Shown here piece by piece: positions 9,668-18,830 of a DNA stretch of 64,000 nt (position 1 is its first letter; every line of letters begins with the position of its first letter). Source of the DNA: Faeciplasma sp900553675 (lineage in GTDB: Bacteria > Bacillota > Clostridia > Oscillospirales > Ruminococcaceae); NCBI GenBank assembly GCA_958428235.1, contig CAUAFG010000013.1, positions 15,551-79,550 of the forward strand, in the 5' to 3' direction. The notes beneath the pieces are model-generated. The model had not been told where the DNA came from. It ran no database searches and worked only from the letters and a program-made list of their open reading frames with translations. The position numbers and the translations under genes were made by a program.

Positions 9668-10741
9668 ATGAAGCTTTACATTGCCGGAGGCTGCGGCGAG
9701 CATGGGCGCAACTGCTTTCACGTAACAGGCGAAAGCATTGATTTTTTGGTGGACTGCGGTTTAATGGCGGCGGAGAACGACAATTACCCACGGCTTATGC
9801 CGCATCAGATTCCCAAGATACAAACGGTTTTTCTTACTCACTCCCACGCCGACCACACCGGCGCTTTGCCGTGGCTGTATGAAAACGGCTTTTGCGGGGA
9901 TGTCATCGCCTCAGAGCACACGATTGCCCAGCTGCCGTTAAAGCCTAAAAAGGCTGTAACGCTGGAAAGCGTATGCGCCTGCGGGCAGGAGGGCATATAC
10001 CGCAGCATGAAAATCAAATGGGAAAAAAGCGGTCACTGTCTGGGAAGCGTGTGGTATCGCTTTGAAGCGGAGGGCAAAAGCATTCTCTTTTCAGGAGACT
10101 ATACCGAGTGCTCGTCTGTGTACCGCGTTGACCCTATACGCAATCAGCGGGCAGACCTTGCCGTGCTCGACTGTGCCTACGGCAAAAGCACCGCAGCCTA
10201 CAGCGATGCCTGCACAGAGCTTTTGCGAATGGTGGGTCGGCTTCTTGAAAAGCACATGGCGGTTGTTATGCCTGTCCCCAAGTGCGGGCGTGGGTTGGAT
10301 ATTATATCTCTGCTTAAAAGCGGGCGAATAACGGCTCAGTGTTACGCTGACGTGCGCCTTTTGGGTCAGCTGAAGAATATGCAGAATCTGCCACAGTGGT
10401 ATTACACCGATGCGGAAAGCCTGTCCGAATCGGTTCAGCCGTATTATAAAGGCGCAGGTGGGATAGTGCTTGTAAGCGATCCTCAACTGAGAAGCTTGGA
10501 GGCGTTCAAGACCGCAGTAGAGGTCATAAAAAACGGCGGAGTGGGCTTGATGACCGGAACGGTGGACAAGGGGACAAACAGCGAGGCTCTTATTAGAATG
10601 GGAAAAATGCTTATCTGCCGGTATCCGGTGCATATGAACTATTCGCAGTATAATAATCTGGCAAGGAAAAATCAGTTTGCGGTGACAATACCGTATCATT
10701 CGTCAGAGATGAAATGCGATAAATCCGTTTTTGTAATCTGA
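9668..10741 (+). CDS. metallo-beta-lactamase-fold hydrolase, beta-CASP-like, in transporter operon
   Basis: A 357-residue metallo-beta-lactamase-fold enzyme. The metal motif is HSHADHTG (near residue 58), the third motif is SGHCLGS and the fourth is LFSGDYT, an arrangement closer to the RNA-processing beta-CASP branch than to lactamases. The region from about residue 180 (YGKSTAAYSDACTELLRMVG) matches the start of a beta-CASP insertion, but the last histidine motif of that branch is not obvious. No signal peptide is seen, so it should be cytosolic. It starts 4 bases after the permease gene and is followed by a strong terminator, so it belongs to the transporter operon. A role in processing the imported compound is an inference; its function is unknown. 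Confidence 0.75.
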   Translation: MKLYIAGGCGEHGRNCFHVTGESIDFLVDCGLMAAENDNYPRLMPHQIPKIQTVFLTHSHADHTGALPWLYENGFCGDVIASEHTIAQLPLKPKKAVTLESVCACGQEGIYRSMKIKWEKSGHCLGSVWYRFEAEGKSILFSGDYTECSSVYRVDPIRNQRADLAVLDCAYGKSTAAYSDACTELLRMVGRLLEKHMAVVMPVPKCGRGLDIISLLKSGRITAQCYADVRLLGQLKNMQNLPQWYYTDAESLSESVQPYYKGAGGIVLVSDPQLRSLEAFKTAVEVIKNGGVGLMTGTVDKGTNSEALIRMGKMLICRYPVHMNYSQYNNLARKNQFAVTIPYHSSEMKCDKSVFVI

Positions 10742-10779
10742 TGGGAGGATAGATTATTGTTTCAACTTGATAATATATG

Positions 10780-10826
10780 TCTGCCGCAGAATCGCTGTAT
10801 TCTGGATTCTGCGGCAGATTTTTTGT
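10780..10826 (+). terminator. terminator of the importer operon
   Basis: A 13-bp perfect stem (CTGCCGCAGAATC, 10781-10793, with GATTCTGCGGCAG, 10805-10817) is followed by ATTTTTTGT. The stem sequence recurs in the terminator at 45520. Confidence 0.92.
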
Positions 10827-10869
10827 ACAATTTATAGTGGCGAAAAGTATAACATCATCCGAAATGCTA

Positions 10870-10898
10870 TTGACTTATTCGGGCATTATAATTATACT
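10870..10898 (+). promoter_or_regulatory. promoter of the helicase gene
   Basis: TTGACT (10870-10875) and TATACT (10893-10898) are separated by 17 bp and lie 57 bases ahead of the helicase start. Confidence 0.7.
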
Positions 10899-10954
10899 AA
10901 GCTTAGAAAGAAAAACTATTTTTGCGGATGAAGACAGAACAGGGCGGTGAAAAA

Positions 10955-13099
10955 ATGGAGTACAAGCTGAACGCAGAACAGCAAAAGGCTGTTGAAGCAA
11001 CCGAGGGCTTTGTGCGCGTGATTGCGGGTGCAGGCTCGGGCAAGACCCGCGCGCTCACACATCGCTTTGCGTTTTTAGTCAACGAGCTGGGCATACTGCC
11101 GCAGAATATTTTATGCGTAACATTTACAAACAAGGCGGCTGGGGAGATGCGCCAGCGCATACACAATCTCATCGGCGATCAGGATACCGGCTATATCAAC
11201 ACCTTCCATGGCTTCTGCGTGTCGGTCTTGCAGGAGGACAGCTACGCCGTGCAGTATCCCAAAAGCTTTTTAGTGCTGGACAACAGCGATATCGACGCCA
11301 TGCTGTCTATAATCTATGAAGAGCGGGGTCTTACTCTTCGGGACAAGACCTTTTCCGACGCCCGCAATATGATAGAAATCCAAAAGCTTTATAAAAAGCC
11401 GAAGTATTATATGGATATGCTCGACCTCTCACTTGATGCGCTTTATGAGAAGTACCTCAGCGCCACGGCGACCGACGATATCATCTTTTACGGATATCTC
11501 TATCAGGAGAAAAAATGCTTCGGACTGGATTATAACGACCTTATTGTATTCACACTGCACATCTTCTCGCAAAACGAGGAGATACGCCTGAAATGGCAGA
11601 AGCGGCTTGAATATATCATGATAGATGAGTTTCAGGACATCGACAGCCTGCAATATAAGCTGATGGAGGCGCTATGCGGCTACCACAAAAACCTGTTTAT
11701 CGTAGGCGACCCCGACCAGACTATCTACACATGGCGCGGGGCAGATGTTAAGTATCTTCTGGATTTTGACAAGCAGTTCCCGAACGTAAAAACCATTATG
11801 ATGCTGAAAAACTATCGTTCCACGCCTCAGATTTTGGCGGCGTGCAACTCGCTTATAGGCAAAAACCGTCACCGCATTGAAAAGCAGCTTACGCCTACTC
11901 TGCCTGACGGAGAGACGGTTGTGTATCACTCCGCTCCAAGCACCGAATCGGAGGCGGAATGGATAATCTCGAAAATAAAGGAGCTTAATAAAAGCGGCGC
12001 AGCCCTTCGCGATATAGCTATATTATACCGCGCCCACTATGTTACAAGACCGGTGGAGGAGGCTTTGCTGAAAGAAAAGCTGCCATACCGCATTTACAGC
12101 GGTGTACCATTCTTCGGCAGGGCGGAAATAAAGGACGCTTTATGCTATCTGCGGATGGTTGCTTCGCAGGATGATTTATCATTCCGGCGGATTGTAAACA
12201 CTCCAAAGCGGAATATCGGCAGACGGCGGATGGCGTTTTTGGAGCAGTACGCCGCCGAGCATGGGATCACGCTGTATAATTCCTTAAAGCAGACGCTCGA
12301 CAACGAAATCTTTAGGGGAACAAAGGCGGAGCGCTTTGTGCGGATGATTGAGGATTTCTCCGCCGGCTATGAGAACCGCCCCACCTCCGACCTGCTTTCA
12401 GCCATTCTCAACGAGAGCGGCTACGAGACTATGCTCCGTACCGAGGGCAGTCAGGAACGGCTGGACAATCTTGCAGAGCTTAAGCAGTCGATCCGCGAAT
12501 ACGAAAACACCTGCGGCGAGGAGGCAACTACCCTGCACTATCTTGCACACGTCGCGCTTTTCACCAACAGCGATGCAGACGACGATTCGGACAAGGTCAG
12601 ACTGATGACAGTTCACGCTGCCAAAGGGCTGGAGTTTCCGTATGTCTTCCTTTGCGGCATGAACGAGGGGATATTCCCCTCCCGCAAGACAAAAGACCTC
12701 CGAGGCATGGAGGAGGAACGGCGGCTTGCATTCGTTGCCATGACCCGCGCAAAAAAGCGGCTGTATCTTTCCGGGGCGGAGGGGCGGAACCACGACGGCT
12801 CGCCGCGTTACCCCTCCCGCTTTGTTCTGGATATAAACCCTAAGCTTTTGGAATATACCCGCCCTCTGTCGGAGGGGCTTATTGAGGACGCAAGGGACTA
12901 TATCAGCTACAGCGAAAAGTATATGCCGGAGAATCTTGAAAGCGAGCTGCTGCCGATCGGCGCACGCGTACGGCATGAATATCTCGGCGAGGGGACTATT
13001 TTAGATATCAGCACGGAAAAAGGCGCGTATCTTGTGCAGTTTGACAGAATGCAGACGCCGAGGAACATTTCTTTCAGGGTTAAGCTTGGAAAAATTTGA
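10955..13099 (+). CDS. UvrD/PcrA-family ATP-dependent 3'-5' DNA helicase
   Basis: A 714-residue superfamily 1A helicase involved in DNA unwinding for repair and replication restart. Motifs appear in order: GAGSGKTRALTHRF (Walker A), FTNKAAGEMRQRI, DEFQDIDSLQ (Walker B), GDPDQTIYTWRGA, the YRS motif in LKNYRSTPQIL, LMTVHAAKGLEFPYVFL and VAMTRAKKRLYLS. The C-terminus holds a Tudor-like segment (HEYLGEGTILDI...YLVQFD) as in PcrA, which contacts RNA polymerase. The length fits the family. The ATG at 10955, behind GGGCGGTGA, is preferred to an in-frame ATG at 10928. It stands alone between two hairpins. Confidence 0.92.
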   Translation: MEYKLNAEQQKAVEATEGFVRVIAGAGSGKTRALTHRFAFLVNELGILPQNILCVTFTNKAAGEMRQRIHNLIGDQDTGYINTFHGFCVSVLQEDSYAVQYPKSFLVLDNSDIDAMLSIIYEERGLTLRDKTFSDARNMIEIQKLYKKPKYYMDMLDLSLDALYEKYLSATATDDIIFYGYLYQEKKCFGLDYNDLIVFTLHIFSQNEEIRLKWQKRLEYIMIDEFQDIDSLQYKLMEALCGYHKNLFIVGDPDQTIYTWRGADVKYLLDFDKQFPNVKTIMMLKNYRSTPQILAACNSLIGKNRHRIEKQLTPTLPDGETVVYHSAPSTESEAEWIISKIKELNKSGAALRDIAILYRAHYVTRPVEEALLKEKLPYRIYSGVPFFGRAEIKDALCYLRMVASQDDLSFRRIVNTPKRNIGRRRMAFLEQYAAEHGITLYNSLKQTLDNEIFRGTKAERFVRMIEDFSAGYENRPTSDLLSAILNESGYETMLRTEGSQERLDNLAELKQSIREYENTCGEEATTLHYLAHVALFTNSDADDDSDKVRLMTVHAAKGLEFPYVFLCGMNEGIFPSRKTKDLRGMEEERRLAFVAMTRAKKRLYLSGAEGRNHDGSPRYPSRFVLDINPKLLEYTRPLSEGLIEDARDYISYSEKYMPENLESELLPIGARVRHEYLGEGTILDISTEKGAYLVQFDRMQTPRNISFRVKLGKI

Positions 13100-13157
13100 C
13101 ACGCTGGGTGAGGCGCCAATATATAAGAAAATAGGTGCCGCTTAAATCCCATAGAAC

Positions 13158-13187
13158 AACCCCTGATTTTTCAAGAAATCAGGGGTT
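13158..13187 (+). terminator. hairpin between convergent genes
   Basis: AACCCCTGATTT (13158-13169) pairs perfectly with AAATCAGGGGTT (13176-13187) across a 6-base loop. It has no strong T-run, but it sits between the convergent helicase and AraC genes and may serve both. Confidence 0.6.
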
Positions 13188-13273
13188 AAAATCATATAAA
13201 TCAAAGAAATATGGGGGAATAATCATGCTTTCATCATGATTCCCGCCTTAACCATTATCAGACTTGTGCCGCC

Positions 13274-14734
13274 TCAAACAGACAATTCCTTCATCAAAGC
13301 CAGTGCTTTCGTGTCGGCGCGCTTTGCGCGTTCGCACAGCTCGCAGGTCTGCTTTCTTATTGACCGGTCGGCTATGTTTTGCAGATTTACGTCCATGTCA
13401 TATCCGTAAAGGTTTCTCATTTCCCCGATTGCCCTTGCGCACTCGGCAAACGCTTCCGCAATTCTGCGGTATACTTCGCTTCTGTCCGCGTCCGAGATTG
13501 CAAGCGAATTGAAGTATGCGGCTGCGCTGTTTCTGCCGTCATGCAGGCAGTTCATAGCGTCGATCTGACACAGTACCTTTTCAAACAGCATGGAATAATT
13601 GTCGCCTATAGCAAAGCTTTTCTCGTCGGAAAGAGCGTTTAGCCAGCCGTCGTAGGCGGAAACTCCCTTGCAGTAGCCGCTGTCAAGTCTGCCGCTTAGT
13701 GCTTTTATGGCATTTTGGATTATCCTGTCTGCCGAAAAACGCTCGCCCTTTATAGCACCCATGCACATTACGGCTTGCGTGTCGCTGTTTTCCCACCACG
13801 AGCTGCTGATAAAGTAGCCGCTTTCGTCGATTTCTACGTTTCCGCCGAACTCGGGGTCGGCTTGGAAGAAATTCCAGCCCAGAAGCTCCTCACCGTTTTT
13901 TCTGTAGCCGGTGATGATGCAGGCTTCTGGCGGTCCGATAATGCCGAGAGCAATGCAGGGATAGCCCTCGTCGATGTGCGATTTTATAAATGAGATAAAT
14001 TCATCCTTTGTGGTGTCGCTGTTTCTTTCGAGGACGAAAAACTCTCGTCCCAGTGCCTCTGCCGCAAGTCCATAAACTTCGTTGCTTTCGGTGAATGTGT
14101 GGAAGATATCGACATTGCTTAAGTCCCAAGCCGAGCTGTTCCAGACAAAGCGGAAAGCCACGCCGCTTGCAGCCATAATAAGAGAATAGTCAATATCCTC
14201 GCCGAGATATGCAGCCACCGATTTCAGGCAGATCGGATACGGGGTAAGCCCGCCGTATTCTCCCCAGCCCGATTTCGGGACTCCGTATAAAATAGTGCTG
14301 TCGTTGTTGCGGTAAATATCCTTGTGCATAATATCACTCCTTCTTTCCTTTTTGGTAAGCAGTCCTATGCCGTAAACGCCGGTAAGAAGCTCTTCCTTGC
14401 CCACAAGCGGTCTGAGACGGCGGAATTCGCCGGGAGTCATTCCCGTAACACGGCGAAAGGCGCGGGTGTATGTTTCGGGATTATTGAATCCGTAGCATAA
14501 AGCAATATCAAGTATTGTTTTGTCCGTGTGGATAAGCTCGAGAGCGGAACGCTTTATCTTGCGTCCCTGAATATACCGTGCTATGGAGCAGCCGGTATCG
14601 TTGCGGAACATATCCCGTATATGCTCCCACGAATACCCGATTTGCCGAGCCAGATCGTCGTGGTTTATCTTTTCATCCGCAATATGCGCTTCGATGTAGC
14701 ATATCACTGATTTTGTGTAGCTTGGATAGCTCAT
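13274..14734 (-). CDS. AraC-type regulator fused to a BtrH-like domain
   Basis: A 486-residue protein. Residues 1-105 are an AraC-type double helix-turn-helix (DDLARQIGYSWEHIRDMF; LDIALCYGFNNPETYTRAF; MTPGEFRRLRP). In this family the DNA-binding part is usually C-terminal, so the N-terminal placement is notable. From about residue 136 the protein resembles the cysteine-protease-like BtrH N-terminal/DUF4872 proteins (acyl transfer in butirosin biosynthesis): an early LTPYPICLKSVAAYLG, then GYPCIALGIIGPPEACIITGY and a helical C-terminal part. An internal ATG at 14329 has its own strong ribosome site, so the second half may also be made separately. The gene diverges from a GNAT acetyltransferase; a shared small-molecule sensing or modification role is possible but unproven. 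Confidence 0.75.
   Translation of the reverse strand: MSYPSYTKSVICYIEAHIADEKINHDDLARQIGYSWEHIRDMFRNDTGCSIARYIQGRKIKRSALELIHTDKTILDIALCYGFNNPETYTRAFRRVTGMTPGEFRRLRPLVGKEELLTGVYGIGLLTKKERRSDIMHKDIYRNNDSTILYGVPKSGWGEYGGLTPYPICLKSVAAYLGEDIDYSLIMAASGVAFRFVWNSSAWDLSNVDIFHTFTESNEVYGLAAEALGREFFVLERNSDTTKDEFISFIKSHIDEGYPCIALGIIGPPEACIITGYRKNGEELLGWNFFQADPEFGGNVEIDESGYFISSSWWENSDTQAVMCMGAIKGERFSADRIIQNAIKALSGRLDSGYCKGVSAYDGWLNALSDEKSFAIGDNYSMLFEKVLCQIDAMNCLHDGRNSAAAYFNSLAISDADRSEVYRRIAEAFAECARAIGEMRNLYGYDMDVNLQNIADRSIRKQTCELCERAKRADTKALALMKELSV
14327..14343 (-). promoter_or_regulatory. internal ribosome binding site and start codon inside the AraC-BtrH gene
   Basis: On the minus strand, AGAAGGAGT lies 6 bases upstream of the in-frame ATG at 14329, a better site than most true gene starts in this window. 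It falls exactly at the junction of the DNA-binding and BtrH-like halves and would yield a free 351-residue second half. Confidence 0.6.
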
Positions 14735-14884
14735 ACTTACCTCCTTGTGGTGATATATCGCGATATAACCGTATTATAACAGCTATTGCAGTGGCTGTCT
14801 TGACTTTTTTGGGGATGATGCGGGCTTGTTTGTGTATTCAATTATATCACACTTCACAAGAAATGATAATACATATAGGAAAAA

Positions 14885-14918
14885 CTGTTGTATAACAGGA
14901 AAATCTGTTGTATAATAG
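14885..14918 (+). promoter_or_regulatory. acetyltransferase promoter with two operator-like repeats
   Basis: CTGTTGTATAA occurs at 14885-14895 and again at 14905-14915, exactly 20 bp apart. The first copy extends to the dyad CTGTTgtatAACAG and the second to CTGTTgtatAATAG. TTGTAT (14888-14893), 17 bp and TATAAT (14911-14916) form the promoter, so both repeats overlap it. A repressor or activator dimer could bind each repeat; which one is unknown. Confidence 0.65.
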
Positions 14919-14946
14919 GTTTATCAAATAAGAATGGAGGATTAGC

Positions 14947-15519
14947 ATGTCATTCAGCGATTTGTTTAAAGAGTTTATCCCGATTCGGGTGGACGAGGAT
15001 ATTTACCTTCGGCAGCATCAGCCTGAAAATGATGCCAGACCGTTCTGGGAAATACATAACGAAGAATCCAATTTTACATATTTCGGGGGCTACAAAAAGC
15101 CCTGCGACTGGAATGAGGAGCGCGAGATTCGTGTGCAGCAAAGCCGCATAAAGGGCTTCAAGGGCAAAAGGGAGTATTCGTGGGTCGCGACCTATCGTGG
15201 AGAAGTAATCGGTCAGATACAGCTGTTTAATTTCTTCAATCATAACACCTGCGCGGAGGTCGGATATTTTATCAGGAAGTCCTATTGGAACCGCGGAATC
15301 AACACAAAGGTCTTAAAGGCGGTATGCAGGTTCGGGATAGAAACCATGGGCTTGGAAAGAATCGAAGCCTATGCGCATGTTGACAATATCGGCTCAAACA
15401 GAACCCTGCAAAAAGCGGGCTTTGCAAAGGAAGGAACGCTCAGAAAAAGGTTTGATGTAAACGGCGAATTGTCTGACTGCAATGTGTATTCGTTTGTGAG
15501 AGATGATTTAAAAGACTAA
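14947..15519 (+). CDS. GNAT-family N-acetyltransferase (RimJ/RimL-like)
   Basis: A 190-residue GNAT acetyltransferase of the RimJ/RimL type, which moves an acetyl group from acetyl-CoA to an amine of a protein terminus or small molecule. The acetyl-CoA-binding region is AEVGYFIRKSYWNRGINTKV, followed by the conserved helix-strand LERIEAYAHVDNIGSNRTLQ and KAGFAKEGTLRKR. A GGAGG site lies just upstream of the ATG. It is a monocistronic gene, divergent from the AraC-BtrH fusion. The substrate cannot be predicted. Confidence 0.88.
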   Translation: MSFSDLFKEFIPIRVDEDIYLRQHQPENDARPFWEIHNEESNFTYFGGYKKPCDWNEEREIRVQQSRIKGFKGKREYSWVATYRGEVIGQIQLFNFFNHNTCAEVGYFIRKSYWNRGINTKVLKAVCRFGIETMGLERIEAYAHVDNIGSNRTLQKAGFAKEGTLRKRFDVNGELSDCNVYSFVRDDLKD

Positions 15520-15619
15520 AAAATAGCGCAGCTTAATCACCTGACTTTTGCGGAATCAGGGGGTAAAATTTCTGACAGCCACCAATAAAATACAGTGTAA
15601 CCTTTAGCTAAGATCTATA

Positions 15620-15664
15620 TAAAATATCGGGCAAGGCAGATTGCACCTTACCCGATATGTTTTT
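15620..15664 (-). terminator. bidirectional terminator downstream of the mannanase gene
   Basis: ATATCGGGCAAGG (15624-15636) pairs with CCTTACCCGATAT (15646-15658) with one wobble. T-runs lie on both sides, so it can end the leftward mannanase operon and the rightward acetyltransferase gene. The remaining 15520-15619 stretch holds no gene. Confidence 0.75.
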
Positions 15665-15705
15665 AAAAATATTATGAAGTGATAGTAGCAGCTTTTGTTA
15701 TATGC

Positions 15706-17175
15706 CTAATACTTCCTCCAGTCGGGAAGCTCGTCAAGTGTCAAGACCTGCTCGGAGTTGAACACCTTATCAAACATTTCATCCGAGGTGTACATGTCGG
15801 TTGTGCAGTAGTCTCCGCCCCATGTGCAGAAGTATAGCCAGTATACATTGTCCCTTTCCGTCATGTCGGGGTCTATCTGAACTCCGTTTTCGGCAAGAGC
15901 AACCGGTTTTTTGCCGCCCGCGGCTTCACCCACAGCGATGAATTTGTTTATCTGAGTGGTATACTCGTGCTCGTCGGCATAGATGTCGGTTGAGGCTATG
16001 TCAACATATTCGTCTCCCGGGTACCACTCGGCACTGTCGCCGTTCCATACCCATATGATGTTGTTCAGCTTGTGATAGTTGGTTAAGCGGTCGTAAAGGT
16101 GGATGTAGAGCTTCTTGTAAGGCTCTGCGCCGCTTGCTCCCCACCAGAACCATCCGCCCGAAGCCTCATGCAAAGGTCTGAACAGAACCGGAATCTTCTT
16201 TTTCTGGAGAGTCTTAAGAGCCTTGGCAATGATGTCTATATCCTCGTCCAGAAGAGCAAGACCCTGCGCGTCCTCGCCATTCATTATCTTTTCGAGATCG
16301 ATGCTTGCAGCCTCGGCGTAAAAGCCTCTCCACCACGGCTGGTCTGCACTGTTTAAGATATACTTTTCGGGAGCGTACCAGTGCCAGTTCAGCACCACTA
16401 TTCCGCCCTCTTTGTCGAACTGCTTTATTCTGTCGATATAGGGGTCCAGCTTCTTGTATTCCTCGGAATAGGGTGTTGTCACCTTCGACAGGTCTATTTC
16501 TATCAGCGCGGGTGTCTTGCCGGTTTTTCGATTGATAGAATCGAACTCGTCAGAGGTCATCCCCTCGGTGGAGTGCTGACCGCTTAAGGTGTAGCTTCCG
16601 TATATGCTCATAAGATAGCGATACAGGCTCTTTGCAGCTTTAGTTGCGTTGGGGTTGCAAAGCTCGGTTGAAAGGCTGTATATATCGTTGTCTAAAAGCT
16701 CGGACTGCCTGATTTCGAGCCTGTCAAAATCCACCCAGCCCCAGCCCTTTGTCAGACTGATTTTGTGTTCGCCCTCCGGAATCCATATCTTTTGCACAAG
16801 ACATTCCGCAAATTCATCGCTCTCGGTTGATACGTCCGCTGTCTTTTCGCCGTCGATAAGGATTTTGTTTTCCTTGTAGGAGCCGTTTGAATTGATGTAA
16901 AACGCAAGATCGTAATGACAGCCGTAGTGGATGGAGACTGTAAGCTCCACACCGTCGCCGGAGTCTTTAAAGCCGGTTACATATCCCTCGCCGCTGAAGC
17001 CATCACGAGATTTTGCGATTGACGCATTGCCCAAAAGCGTTCCGCTTTCGGCTTCGACCGAAATGGTCTCCACTTCAGCAAGCTCTACCTGCTTTTTCTT
17101 TCTCGGCTCGGTTTGCTTGGGCGCGCATCCTGCAAGAAGCGCCGCCGCAAGCAAAAGCAGTATGATTCTTTTCAT
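15706..17175 (-). CDS. GH26 beta-mannanase lipoprotein with CBM35-like module
   Basis: A 489-residue cell-surface glycoside hydrolase. The signal peptide ends in the lipobox LLAGC (Cys near residue 17). Residues ~40-155 resemble a CBM6/35-type carbohydrate-binding module (VEAESGTLLGNASI; GWGWVDFDRLEI). The catalytic domain follows: GSYTLSGQHS, VVLNWHWYAPEKY, FRPLHEASGGWFWWG with the acid/base Glu, WVWNGD, and ALAENG with the nucleophile Glu, all typical of GH26 endo-1,4-beta-mannanases. It lies 33 bases downstream of a sugar-binding lipoprotein gene, with which it should be co-transcribed, and near a divergent AraC regulator. A role in dietary or yeast mannan breakdown is likely. Confidence 0.88.
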   Translation of the reverse strand: MKRIILLLLAAALLAGCAPKQTEPRKKKQVELAEVETISVEAESGTLLGNASIAKSRDGFSGEGYVTGFKDSGDGVELTVSIHYGCHYDLAFYINSNGSYKENKILIDGEKTADVSTESDEFAECLVQKIWIPEGEHKISLTKGWGWVDFDRLEIRQSELLDNDIYSLSTELCNPNATKAAKSLYRYLMSIYGSYTLSGQHSTEGMTSDEFDSINRKTGKTPALIEIDLSKVTTPYSEEYKKLDPYIDRIKQFDKEGGIVVLNWHWYAPEKYILNSADQPWWRGFYAEAASIDLEKIMNGEDAQGLALLDEDIDIIAKALKTLQKKKIPVLFRPLHEASGGWFWWGASGAEPYKKLYIHLYDRLTNYHKLNNIIWVWNGDSAEWYPGDEYVDIASTDIYADEHEYTTQINKFIAVGEAAGGKKPVALAENGVQIDPDMTERDNVYWLYFCTWGGDYCTTDMYTSDEMFDKVFNSEQVLTLDELPDWRKY

Positions 17176-17208
17176 TTTTACAAGCTCCTTGCCGTTATGC
17201 CGCTGACA

Positions 17209-18663
17209 TTACGAATTTTTGTTGAACTCTATCAGCGAGTCGTTAAGCTCTTTGAGATAGTAGTCGAATTTTTCCTGATTGGCTTCCTTAATCTGTGCCC
17301 ATGATGAAACGTTGCTGCTTCTTGCAAAGCTCTGGAATTTAGAGGACACATCGTCAAGAGTATCGCCAACGCCGCTGTAGTAGTCGATTATCGCAACGTC
17401 GCCGGAGGAAACCAGCTCCATGCAGGTGTCGTACATTTCAAGCATTTCGTCGGTCCAGAGATAGGTTTCCTTAAGCTGCTTGCGGTCGATATCGATAACG
17501 GTGGGGTCTATCTGCTTAAATCTTTCGCAGGAGGCAAGCAGCGCTATGCCCTCGGGGTTATCGCAGCCCGCAACTATGCAGTAGGCGGTCTGAGTTGCTT
17601 CAAGGTAATAAACGCCGTCGCCGTGTTCGTTTCTCGGAACAGGAACAAACATTATTTCGTTCTGGGCAACATCTCCCCAAACGGCTGAAATCTCATCGAC
17701 AGGACCGGTGAACGCCCACGAGCCTTCTATGTAGAATAAAAGCTTGCCTTCGTTCATGCCGCCGCCGTCAACCTCGTTGCGAATTTTCCAGCCGCGCTGC
17801 CAAAGGGGATAAACGCAGTTGTTCTTACAGAGATTGTAAACAACGTCTGCCGCCTGCTGAGGTCTGGGGTCGTCTACCCTTGATTCAAACAGTCCGGTTT
17901 CAGGGTTGTATGCTATTATGTTTGTGCCGCATGAAGCCATTATCGCGCTGTCCCATGTCCAGCCGTCAAGGGCGTATCTTTCCTCGTCGGGGTCGGAGAA
18001 CTCAATGCACATATCCGAAAATCTGTTCCATGTCCATTCGTCGTTGGCAAAAAGCTCCGCGGGGTCATCAAAGCCCCATTCGTCTATGGTGCGCCTGTTA
18101 TATGCGCATACTCTTCCGAAGCGGGTATTTGAAATCATGGTATAGTGCTTGCCGCCAAGAGAGAAGTATTTGTCGGCATAGTCCTTTATTCCCTGCCAGA
18201 GAGGATCGGAATAGTCGATATACTCGTCAACCGACTGGAAAATGCCCTTTATAGCGCGGGTGGGGAAGGTGTCGGAAGCTCCCGGGTAGCCGTCGGGAGC
18301 TTCATCTGCAAGTATAAGGTTTGCCAGGGTGTCATAGCGCGAGTTGTATTCGGTTTCTATCCATTCCACCTCGCAGCCGTATTTTTCCTTGAAGGTGAAA
18401 TAGCCGGTGTTGACGATTTCGTCTTCGGAATAGTTGTGGAAGTCGTCCTCCCACGAAAGCCACTTTACCGTTGTGCCGGTAGAGGAGCAGGTTTCGGCGT
18501 CGGGAAGCTTTACGCCTGCCGCAGCAAGGATGGCTTCGGAGTCCTCGGTCGATAGGGTTACTTCGATGATCTTGCGCCCGCCCTTTGAACAGGCTGTCAC
18601 TGAAAACAGAATGACAGTTGTCACAACAAGTGCAAAAATCCTTTTAATGTATGATTTATTCAT
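17209..18663 (-). CDS. family 1 extracellular sugar-binding lipoprotein
   Basis: A 484-residue ABC-importer binding protein of the family 1 (maltodextrin/multiple sugar) type. The signal peptide ends in the lipobox VTAC. The mature part has the family pattern GYFTFKEKYGCEVEWIETEY (first lobe) and GKLLFYIEGSWAFTGP, MFVPVPRNEHGDGVYY (ligand-binding strand and hinge). It is first in a two-gene operon with the GH26 mannanase, which points to manno-oligosaccharides as ligand. No permease or ATPase genes are adjacent, so it must use components encoded elsewhere or serve as a surface capture protein. Confidence 0.85.
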   Translation of the reverse strand: MNKSYIKRIFALVVTTVILFSVTACSKGGRKIIEVTLSTEDSEAILAAAGVKLPDAETCSSTGTTVKWLSWEDDFHNYSEDEIVNTGYFTFKEKYGCEVEWIETEYNSRYDTLANLILADEAPDGYPGASDTFPTRAIKGIFQSVDEYIDYSDPLWQGIKDYADKYFSLGGKHYTMISNTRFGRVCAYNRRTIDEWGFDDPAELFANDEWTWNRFSDMCIEFSDPDEERYALDGWTWDSAIMASCGTNIIAYNPETGLFESRVDDPRPQQAADVVYNLCKNNCVYPLWQRGWKIRNEVDGGGMNEGKLLFYIEGSWAFTGPVDEISAVWGDVAQNEIMFVPVPRNEHGDGVYYLEATQTAYCIVAGCDNPEGIALLASCERFKQIDPTVIDIDRKQLKETYLWTDEMLEMYDTCMELVSSGDVAIIDYYSGVGDTLDDVSSKFQSFARSSNVSSWAQIKEANQEKFDYYLKELNDSLIEFNKNS

Positions 18664-18830
18664 ATACAGTCACCGTTTCCTTTCTTGTAGACGGTTTTGC
18701 CTATACCATCATACTAAAGCATTATCCGATTGTTTTCTACTGCAATTGTTGTCAGGACTGATACTATCACGCAGCTTTTGATTTTTACCGTCACAAAAAA
18801 TCGACCGAAAAATTGTGAAAAATGACAGTG

